Below, piece by piece: positions 8,219-13,029 of a stretch of DNA of 13,029 nucleotides (positions are counted from its first letter, which is position 1; every line of letters begins with the position of its first letter). Source of the DNA: an uncultured Alphaproteobacteria bacterium (GTDB lineage Bacteria; Pseudomonadota; Alphaproteobacteria; Micavibrionales; Micavibrionaceae). The translations under genes and the position numbers were made by a program. The DNA is taken from the NCBI GenBank assembly GCA_946481105.1, contig CAMLMM010000058.1, positions 1 through 13,029 of the forward strand, written 5' to 3'. The notes under the pieces were generated by a model that did no database searches, had not been told where the DNA came from, and saw nothing but the letters and a program-made list of their open reading frames with translations.

Positions 8219-8947
8219 TTATCTGGTTGTATCTGCTAATTTCTGGATGGCACCGACCTGGCGTTCCTGTTCGTTTTGTATCATCCGCATCGTGGCCTGA
8301 TAGGTGCGCATGATTTCAATCATGCGGGTGGTTTCCTGAATGGCATTGACATTGGAGCCTTCCAGGGCGCCCTGTTTCATAATTGTTTCCGTGGCTGGTA
8401 CGCCTGGATCTTTGGAGGAATATAGACCATTCCCTTCGGGACGCAGGCTCTGCAGATTGTCAAATTCGACAACGCCAATACGGCCGACGACATTGCCATC
8501 GGCAGTAATTTCCCCCTGACCAGAAATGCTGATTTCTTTAGCGCCGGTAGGAATGAGAATGGAATTGCCACCGGGCCCGGCAACAGCGAAGCCGCTGGCT
8601 GTCATTAATTCGCCGCTATTATTGGTCGTAAAGTTCCCGGCGCGGGTATATTGGGTTTCACCATTAGGGGTGGATACCTGAATAAAACCGGGGCCTTGTA
8701 ATGCTACATCCAGGGGGTTCCCGGTCAGTTGAATAGGGCCGGGAGTGGTTGTGTCATATTGGCCGCGGTCATAAACCATCGACAGATCATTTTTATCAAA
8801 ACGCTCTTTGTTCAGAAATTCTTCAAACAGGGGGTTTTGCGCCCTGTAACCAGCCGTGTTCACATTGGCCACGTTGTTAGCCACCATCGTCATGGCGCGA
8901 TCCAGTACTACCTGGCGGGATAAACCTACGTAAAGACTATTTTCCAT
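8219..8947 (-). CDS. flgF: Flagellar proximal rod protein FlgF
   Basis: A proximal rod subunit sitting between the FlgB/FlgC part of the rod and FlgG; it is secreted by the flagellar type III apparatus. The 242 residues begin MENSLYVGLSRQVVLDRAM, typical of FlgF, with the rod motif ANNVANVNTAGY near residues 23-34. The middle has GPGFIQVSTPNGETQYTRAG. The C-terminus carries SNVNAIQETTRMIEIMRTYQ, followed by a basic end. FlgF is separated from FlgG by its shorter N-terminal insertion and by this order at the head of a flgF-flgG operon. AAAGGAAA lies about ten bases before the ATG. A sigma-54-type promoter is centred about 57 bases upstream of the start. Confidence 0.96.
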   Translation of the reverse strand: MENSLYVGLSRQVVLDRAMTMVANNVANVNTAGYRAQNPLFEEFLNKERFDKNDLSMVYDRGQYDTTTPGPIQLTGNPLDVALQGPGFIQVSTPNGETQYTRAGNFTTNNSGELMTASGFAVAGPGGNSILIPTGAKEISISGQGEITADGNVVGRIGVVEFDNLQSLRPEGNGLYSSKDPGVPATETIMKQGALEGSNVNAIQETTRMIEIMRTYQATMRMIQNEQERQVGAIQKLADTTR

Positions 8948-8996
8948 TTTTTGTTTCCTTTACCCAATTCATGGACTTTTGTCCTGGAACCTACAT

Positions 8997-9012
8997 TGCA
9001 GAGACTGTGCCA
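8997..9012 (-). promoter_or_regulatory. Sigma-54 (RpoN) promoter for the flgFGAH operon
   Basis: On the minus strand the sequence TGGCACAGTCTCTGCA matches the sigma-54 -24/-12 consensus TGGCACG-N4-TTGCA at every consensus position except two (A for G after the -24 block, C for the first T of the -12 block). The GG and GC dinucleotides have exactly the required spacing. Transcription would start about 12 bases downstream of the GC, near 8986, giving a leader of about 40 bases before flgF. Rod and ring genes are commonly sigma-54 dependent in alphaproteobacteria such as Caulobacter, where FlbD is the activator. No enhancer-binding protein gene is in the window. Confidence 0.72.
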
Positions 9013-9040
9013 GATAGAAAAACTAATATTTTCAGTGGGT

Positions 9041-9046
9041 TATAAT
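9041..9046 (+). promoter_or_regulatory. Possible -10 element for the fliL transcript
   Basis: A perfect TATAAT hexamer lies 28 bases before the possible 46-codon ORF and 160 bases before fliL, pointing in their direction. No recognisable -35 hexamer lies 15-19 bases upstream; the region there is A-rich. In AT-rich intergenic DNA this could be chance, so it is listed only as a candidate. Confidence 0.25.
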
Positions 9047-9073
9047 TGAAACGACCAAATAGCAGGCTTGGTT

Positions 9074-9214
9074 ATGGGCAAAAAAAACATTCTGGTAAAA
9101 CAGGTTTGTAATAGGCGGCAATATTTTCCCGTGATGACACAAGGAAATGAGTTGGTTACACTGGTGGCCACTGATTCTTTGACCCGTACTATGCGAGTTT
9201 TCCCTTATGGCTGA
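9074..9214 (+). CDS. Possible 46-codon ORF overlapping the fliL start
   Basis: The ATG at 9074 opens a 46-codon frame that ends at TGA 9212-9214, overlapping the first eight bases of fliL (ATGGCTGA arrangement). AGCAGG at 9061-9066 is a partial Shine-Dalgarno seven bases before the ATG. fliL itself has no purine-rich sequence in front of its start (TTTTCCCTT), so translational coupling from this ORF would explain how fliL is initiated. The predicted peptide is soluble, starts MGKKNILVKQ, and continues with a mix of hydrophobic and polar residues that could form beta strands. It has no transmembrane segment, and I recognise no family. It could be a real small protein, a leader peptide for coupling, or a chance frame. 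Confidence 0.4.
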   Translation: MGKKNILVKQVCNRRQYFPVMTQGNELVTLVATDSLTRTMRVFPYG

Positions 9215-9809
9215 TAAAAAAGATAATCATGAATCCGCGGATGGCGGTGAGGACTTACCTGCAATTGGTAATGAAGCCGGTGCGGGTGGCAAAAAGAAAA
9301 AAATTATCCTTATTCTAGTGCCGTTGCTGTTGTTGATCGGCGGTGGTGCTGGCCTCTATTTCTCTGGAATGCTTGATAAGCTACTGGGCAAGGAGCATCC
9401 GGCAGCTGAAGCCGAAGGTGGTGAGAAAAAAGAGGGTGAGCATGGTACCGAAAAGGCCGAAGAGAATGGCGAAAAGAAAGAGGGCGGACACGGTGAAGGG
9501 GCGGCAGGCCCTGCTTTTCTTAAAGTTCCCGACCTCATCGTTAATCTGAGCGGTGATGGCCAGCAGCGTTATTTACGCCTGTCCATCCAGCTGGAAATGA
9601 AAAATGAAGAGGATATGAAGGCGGTCGAAAAAGTATTGCCCCGCGTCATTGACCAGTTTCAGACCTATTTGCGGGAACTAAGGATACAGGATTTGAAGGG
9701 ATCTAAAGGCATTTACCGCCTGCAGATGGAACTTCTCTCCCGGGTCAACGCTGCAGCTGCCCCTGTCGAAGTCAAGGATGTGCTTTTCCAGGAAATTCTG
9801 ATACAATAG
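9207..9809 (+). CDS. fliL: Flagellar basal-body associated protein FliL
   Basis: An inner-membrane protein that forms rings around the MotAB stator and supports torque. The 200 residues show the family layout: a cytoplasmic N-terminus ending in a lysine cluster (29-32), one transmembrane helix at about 33-52, and a periplasmic C-terminal domain from about 102. That domain has FLKVPDLIVNLSG and the stomatin-like helices RYLRLSIQLEMKNEED and VLPRVIDQFQTYLREL, ending VKDVLFQEILIQ. Between helix and domain sits a highly charged Gly/Glu/Lys/His linker (about 61-100) containing an imperfect repeat, GEKKEGEHG at 72-80 and GEKKEGGHG at 88-96. The start lacks a Shine-Dalgarno; an overlapping small ORF may couple it. 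fliM follows after 105 bases. Confidence 0.95.
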   Translation: MADKKDNHESADGGEDLPAIGNEAGAGGKKKKIILILVPLLLLIGGGAGLYFSGMLDKLLGKEHPAAEAEGGEKKEGEHGTEKAEENGEKKEGGHGEGAAGPAFLKVPDLIVNLSGDGQQRYLRLSIQLEMKNEEDMKAVEKVLPRVIDQFQTYLRELRIQDLKGSKGIYRLQMELLSRVNAAAAPVEVKDVLFQEILIQ

Positions 9810-9832
9810 CCATAAGAATAAAAAACACTGCC

Positions 9833-9848
9833 TGGCGCGTTTTTTGTA
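9833..9848 (+). promoter_or_regulatory. Sigma-54-like promoter before fliM
   Basis: TGGCGCGTTTTTTGTA in the fliL-fliM gap fits TGGCACG-N4-TTGCA with correct -24 to -12 spacing. It differs by G for A in the -24 block and, more seriously, T for the nearly invariant C of the -12 GC. A start near 9859 would leave a 56-base leader for fliM. It is weaker than the site upstream of flgF, and the fliM block may simply be read through from fliL. Confidence 0.4.
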
Positions 9849-9914
9849 TAGATTTCCACTCTATATTATTAAAAAAGCCGGAACTAGGCAGAATGGGACC
9901 AAAAGGATTATCAA

Positions 9915-11036
9915 ATGGCGGACGCACCGACCACAGAAGCCGACCAGATGAGCGAAGAAGAGCGCCGGATGATGGCCGAATGGGAAGCCATGTCCGGCGG
10001 CGGCGGGGCTGCCGCTCAACCTGATATGGATGCCGTTCCGGCGGCAGATGGGTTTACGGCTACGAACGAAGACGGTAGCACGCGTATTCTGAATCAGTCA
10101 GAAATCGATTCTCTGCTCGGGTTTGATGACGATTCTGGCGGCGGTGAAACATCGGGCGTTATGGCTCTCGTCAATGCGGCGCTGGTGAATTACGAACGCC
10201 TGCCGATGCTCGATATCGTATTCGACCGTCTGGTGCGGTTGATGTCCACATCGTTGCGCAACCTGACATCAGACAATGTGGAAGTTTCACTGGACCAGAT
10301 TTCCACAGTACGGTTTGGCGATTACCTGAACTCGATCCCGCTTCCGGCGATGCTGACGGTATTCAAGGCCGAAGAATGGGACAATAATGGACTTATCGTT
10401 GTCGATAGTGCCCTGATTTATTCCGTTGTCGACGTTCTGCTGGGCGGGCGCAAAGGTACGCCATCCATCCGGGTGGAAGGACGCCCCTATACAACGATTG
10501 AAACCAAGCTGGTGGAGCGGATGCTGAATGTGACGCTCAACGACATGTCAACGGCATTTGACCCTTTGTCACCGGTCAGCTTCAAACTTGAAAACATGGA
10601 AACCAACCCGCGTTTTGCCGCCATCACCCAAAGCGGAAATGCCTGTGTTCTGGTGCGGATGCGCATTGATATGGGCGACCGTGGAGGCCGTGTTGAAATT
10701 CTTATTCCTTATGCCACCCTGGAACCTATCCGGGAACTTCTGTTGCAGATGTTCATGGGTGAAAAATTCGGGCGTGACTCAATCTGGGAAACACACTTGA
10801 CCCAGGAGCTGTATCAGACCGACGTGCATCTGCAGGCGGTGATGGGCGAAAAAAGCGTTATGCTGCGTGATATGCTTAACTGGAAAAAGGGAACATTGGT
10901 CATGTTTAATACCAAACCGACTGATGAAGTTGAATTGCGCTGCGGTGACTTCCCCATGTATCAGGGGCCGATGGGACAGAAAGAAGGGAAAATTTCTGTC
11001 AAAATTGAAAAATACATACCGCCTGAAAGCAACTAG
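9915..11036 (+). CDS. fliM: Flagellar motor switch protein FliM
   Basis: A C-ring protein that receives CheY-phosphate and, through FliG, sets the direction of rotation. The 373 residues include the N-terminal CheY-binding motif ILNQSEIDSLLGF at about 58-70, usually found within the first 20 residues of enteric FliM. Here it is preceded by an acidic, Gly/Ala-rich extension with SEEERRMMAEWEAM at 13-26. The FliM middle domain (CheC-like) spans roughly 80-275 and contains the GGRKGTPSIRVEGRPYT stretch at 177-193, equivalent to the GGxG region that contacts FliG. The C-terminal SpoA/FliN-like domain lies at about 290-370 and ends in KIEKYIPP. AAAAGGA at 9901-9907 gives the ribosome binding site. 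A membrane coiled-coil gene follows 14 bases downstream. Confidence 0.96.
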   Translation: MADAPTTEADQMSEEERRMMAEWEAMSGGGGAAAQPDMDAVPAADGFTATNEDGSTRILNQSEIDSLLGFDDDSGGGETSGVMALVNAALVNYERLPMLDIVFDRLVRLMSTSLRNLTSDNVEVSLDQISTVRFGDYLNSIPLPAMLTVFKAEEWDNNGLIVVDSALIYSVVDVLLGGRKGTPSIRVEGRPYTTIETKLVERMLNVTLNDMSTAFDPLSPVSFKLENMETNPRFAAITQSGNACVLVRMRIDMGDRGGRVEILIPYATLEPIRELLLQMFMGEKFGRDSIWETHLTQELYQTDVHLQAVMGEKSVMLRDMLNWKKGTLVMFNTKPTDEVELRCGDFPMYQGPMGQKEGKISVKIEKYIPPESN

Positions 11037-11050
11037 GATGGGAAGCGCCA

Positions 11051-11650
11051 ATGACTGAAATATCCCTGGGTTTTGATATTATTGTCATTCTTATGCTGGG
11101 TGCGACAATATTTTACGCGGTCCGCCTGTCGCGGCATCTGGATAGTTTTCGTTCGAATCGTGCGGATATGGAGCAACTGATACGCGAGCTCTCAACTCAG
11201 ATTATGCGTGCCCAGGAAGGAATCACCGTCTTGGATGATCTGGCGAGCACTAAAGGCGACCAGTTGCGCAAATATATCGACAAGGCGCAGGGGCTGTCGG
11301 ATGAGCTGGAAATCATGATCGGCTCCGGCAATTCCCTGGCGGAACGTCTGGAAAATCTTGCTAGCCGCAATCGTGAAATTGCCAGCGCTATGGAACAGAC
11401 GGCAGTTGATTTAACCTACCCTGGGCAGGCAAAAGCCCCTGAGCTAAAAGCTTCGCGTCAGGCCCGTTATGAAGATACCTTGTCCCGGACAATAGTGCCG
11501 CCTGTGGAAGCAGAGCGGCCAGCCTCACCTTTTTTTGCCATTCGCGATCCTGATTTCGACGCAAATAATGCGGGCGATGCGGATGATTCTTTGCAATCAC
11601 AGGCGGAGCGCGACTTGGCTGATGCCTTGAAACGCCGTGGTAAGAAATAA
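11051..11650 (+). CDS. Membrane coiled-coil protein next to fliM (probably DUF6468)
   Basis: A 199-residue protein with one N-terminal transmembrane helix (about 6-24, FDIIVILMLGATIFYAVRL). A long helical, coiled-coil-prone segment follows at about 35-116 (SNRADMEQLIRELSTQI through SRNREIASAM). Then come a proline- and alanine-rich linker and a short charged helix at the C-terminus (QSQAERDLADALKRRGKK). Proteins of this layout directly follow fliM in many alphaproteobacteria and are, as I recall, annotated DUF6468; I could not verify the match. The position between fliM and a MotE-like gene points to a motor- or basal-body-associated role, but no function is established. GGAAG lies five bases before the ATG, and the gap to fliM is only 14 bases, so co-translation is likely. 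Confidence 0.82.
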   Translation: MTEISLGFDIIVILMLGATIFYAVRLSRHLDSFRSNRADMEQLIRELSTQIMRAQEGITVLDDLASTKGDQLRKYIDKAQGLSDELEIMIGSGNSLAERLENLASRNREIASAMEQTAVDLTYPGQAKAPELKASRQARYEDTLSRTIVPPVEAERPASPFFAIRDPDFDANNAGDADDSLQSQAERDLADALKRRGKK

Positions 11651-11662
11651 GGGACTGTATTT

Positions 11663-12454
11663 ATGCCAATGCCACCTGCCGTGAAGAAATTTATTGCCCG
11701 TATTCGTCTGCTGACCTTGCTGATTCTGGTAGCATCGGTAGCGTTTATGGTACGGATTGGTGACGCATATACTGATTTGCGCCGACTTTCGAACGAGGCG
11801 CAGGCCGAAGAAAGTAAAAAGGAGGAGGGCGCAAAAGAAGCGCCGCCCAAGCAGGCAGAAGTAGCGGATTCCCAAGAACCATCCGGAAATGCATTGAAGT
11901 CGCAGGAAGATCTGAAAAAGGATGAGCAAGAGAAAGCGGCTGATAAAAAAGAAGAAAACGTTGAGAAGGCTACGGATATAAAACTGCCATCGACGGAAGT
12001 CACCAATAAAAAATGGGAAGACCCGGCCGATACGGACTATCCCGAAATTAAAAAGGAAATGTATGAGGACTTGCTGAAGCGCCGTCAGGAACTTGACGCC
12101 AAAGAACAGCAATTATCCCAACGCGAAGCCTTGATGGAAGCCTCGCAAAAAGAGATTGACCGCAAGTATAAAGAGATGGAAGGGTTGCGGGATGAGATTA
12201 AAGGGCTGCTTCAAAAGCAGTCAAGCGAGGAAGACGCCCGCATTAACAGCCTGGTGAAAATATATTCGGGGATGAAACCCAAGGACGCGGCGCGGATATT
12301 CAACACGCTTGATATGGATATATTGTTGTCTGTTGTCAGTAAAATGCCGGAATCAAAATCAGCGATGATTATTGCAAATATGGACGCGGATCCGGCGCGC
12401 GCCCTGACGACTATGCTGGCCGAGCAAAAGCAATTGCCAAGCTTACCGCAATAA
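11663..12454 (+). CDS. MotE-like flagellar protein
   Basis: A 263-residue protein with one transmembrane or signal helix at about 15-33, then an Ala/Glu/Lys-rich disordered stretch (45-105) and a coiled coil at about 128-188 (PEIKKEMYEDLLKRRQELDAKEQ onward). The C-terminal helical domain (about 192-255, IYSGMKPKDAARIFNTLDMDILLSVVSKM) resembles the MgtE N-domain fold seen in MotE/FlbB proteins. In Sinorhizobium, MotE is a periplasmic chaperone that stabilises MotC; in other bacteria, related proteins support stator assembly. The role here is likely similar, but no motC or mot genes are in the window. TAAGGGA at 11648-11654, overlapping the upstream stop codon, is the ribosome binding site. The basic N-terminus favours the listed start. 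Confidence 0.85.
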   Translation: MPMPPAVKKFIARIRLLTLLILVASVAFMVRIGDAYTDLRRLSNEAQAEESKKEEGAKEAPPKQAEVADSQEPSGNALKSQEDLKKDEQEKAADKKEENVEKATDIKLPSTEVTNKKWEDPADTDYPEIKKEMYEDLLKRRQELDAKEQQLSQREALMEASQKEIDRKYKEMEGLRDEIKGLLQKQSSEEDARINSLVKIYSGMKPKDAARIFNTLDMDILLSVVSKMPESKSAMIIANMDADPARALTTMLAEQKQLPSLPQ

Positions 12455-12614
12455 ATTAGTATTTTTTTACTTATCTGTGTCCGCATTATAATTACGATTT
12501 TTTGTAAAATTTTATGTATGCTGCTCATTGTGTAGCTTTTTGTTAATATTTTCATGAAAATATAGGTCGAGAATATGGGCTTTGCCCGCGCCAAGTTATT
12601 AGGAGAAGTCTAAA
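12455..12614 (+). promoter_or_regulatory. AT-rich intergenic region upstream of cheY with a palindrome
   Basis: These 160 bases separate motE from cheY and very probably hold the cheY promoter. A T-run at 12462-12468 follows a weak five-pair stem (ATTGC/GCAAT) at the end of motE and could be a poor terminator. TATAAT occurs at 12487-12492 without a clear -35. The most striking element is an 18-base perfect palindrome, ATATTTTCATGAAAATAT, at 12546-12563, 51 bases before the cheY start. A short GGGC-TTT-GCCC stem follows at 12577-12587. AGGAG at 12601-12605 is the cheY ribosome binding site. No sigma-54 motif was found here. Confidence 0.5.
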
Positions 12615-13001
12615 ATGAGCGTTGATAAGAATATGAATGTCCTGATCGTCGATGATTATAAGACGATGTTGAGGATTGTGGGCAATCTTCTGAAACAGCT
12701 CGGCTTTAACAATGTCGATGAAGCCACCGACGGTTCCATGGCGTTGAACATGTTTAAAACTAAAAACTATGGCCTGATTATTTCCGATTGGAATATGGAG
12801 CCTATGTCCGGTTATGACCTTCTGAAACAGGTGAGGTCATCGCCAGCCAACGGCAATGTTCCATTCATTATGGTCACAGCTGAAAGTAAAACTGAAAATG
12901 TGATTGCCGCAAAACAGGCAGGCGTCAGCAACTATATTGTGAAGCCATTTAACGCCGAAACACTAAAGGCGAAAATGACGACTGTTCTGGGTGAGTTCTA
13001 A
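12615..13001 (+). CDS. cheY: CheY-type single-domain response regulator
   Basis: A stand-alone receiver domain of 128 residues, expected to be phosphorylated by CheA and then bind FliM at the switch. All active-site residues align with CheY: acidic pair Asp13-Asp14, phospho-acceptor Asp58 (ISDWNMEPMSG), Thr88 (MVTAES), Tyr107 and Lys110 (NYIVKPF). The WNMEPMSG loop after the acceptor Asp and the aromatic at 107 are as in chemotaxis CheY, and no output domain follows. AGGAG sits nine bases before the ATG. cheA, cheW and the other che genes are not in the window, so its kinase cannot be assigned. It lies 160 bases after the MotE-like gene and probably has its own promoter. Confidence 0.94.
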   Translation: MSVDKNMNVLIVDDYKTMLRIVGNLLKQLGFNNVDEATDGSMALNMFKTKNYGLIISDWNMEPMSGYDLLKQVRSSPANGNVPFIMVTAESKTENVIAAKQAGVSNYIVKPFNAETLKAKMTTVLGEF

Positions 13002-13029
13002 AACCTGTCAAATCTTTTCTTCTGTGGGA

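Noticed and set aside
9166..9182. TGGCCACTGATTCTTTG before fliL as a sigma-54 promoter
   Set aside because: There is no GC at the -12 position and the distance is wrong for the -24/-12 architecture.
9356..9538. Minus-strand frame rich in Pro/Ser/Phe inside fliL
   Set aside because: It is the complement of the Gly/Glu/Lys linker of FliL and has no credible protein features.
9822..9846. Possible terminator between fliL and fliM (AAAAAAC ... GTTTTTT)
   Set aside because: The outer arms pair only as A-T and the inner GCC/GGC would need a one-base loop, so no stable hairpin forms; the segment fits a sigma-54-like site better.
11467..12112. Long minus-strand frames (179 and 171 codons) opposite the coiled-coil and motE genes
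   Set aside because: They lie antisense to well-supported genes; their Ser/Phe- or Phe/Leu-rich composition is the mirror of the Glu/Lys-rich coding strand, and neither shows a domain.

Overview
The window looks like a chromosomal segment of a motile alphaproteobacterium. This rests on gene order and family flavour: a flgF-flgG-flgA-flgH operon divergent from fliL-fliM, then a membrane coiled-coil protein of the type found next to fliM in alphaproteobacteria, a MotE-like protein and a CheY. Rhodospirillales- or Micavibrio-like lineages would fit, but genus cannot be decided from what I can see. Coding density is high. There is no tRNA, rRNA, insertion sequence, phage or CRISPR, and nothing suggests recent transfer.

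Positions 1-5273 hold housekeeping genes. gluQ (glutamyl-Q tRNA(Asp) synthetase) is on the minus strand. Divergent from it are four plus-strand genes: a phospholipase/carboxylesterase-type hydrolase, an unrecognised protein with a pilin-like N-terminus, aroC (chorismate synthase) and the long form of sppA (signal peptide peptidase). They share no obvious function.

Positions 5275-8947 hold a minus-strand flagellar operon read as flgF, flgG, a 50-codon membrane-protein ORF, flgA and flgH. It encodes the two proximal/distal rod proteins, the periplasmic P-ring chaperone and the L-ring lipoprotein. A near-consensus sigma-54 promoter lies just upstream of flgF, and an intrinsic terminator lies between flgH and the convergent sppA.

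Positions 8948-13029 hold the plus-strand flagellar/chemotaxis block. First comes a possible 46-codon ORF whose stop overlaps the start of fliL. It is followed by fliL (stator-associated membrane protein), fliM (C-ring switch protein, with a second sigma-54-like site before it), the coiled-coil protein, the MotE-like protein and cheY. CheY-phosphate binds FliM, and FliL and MotE-like proteins act on the stator, so this half encodes switching and torque control while the minus-strand operon builds the rod and outer rings.

I found no wholly new system. The points most worth a second look are the two small ORFs embedded in flagellar operons, the sigma-54 sites, the lone pilin-like protein and an 18-bp perfect palindrome upstream of cheY.
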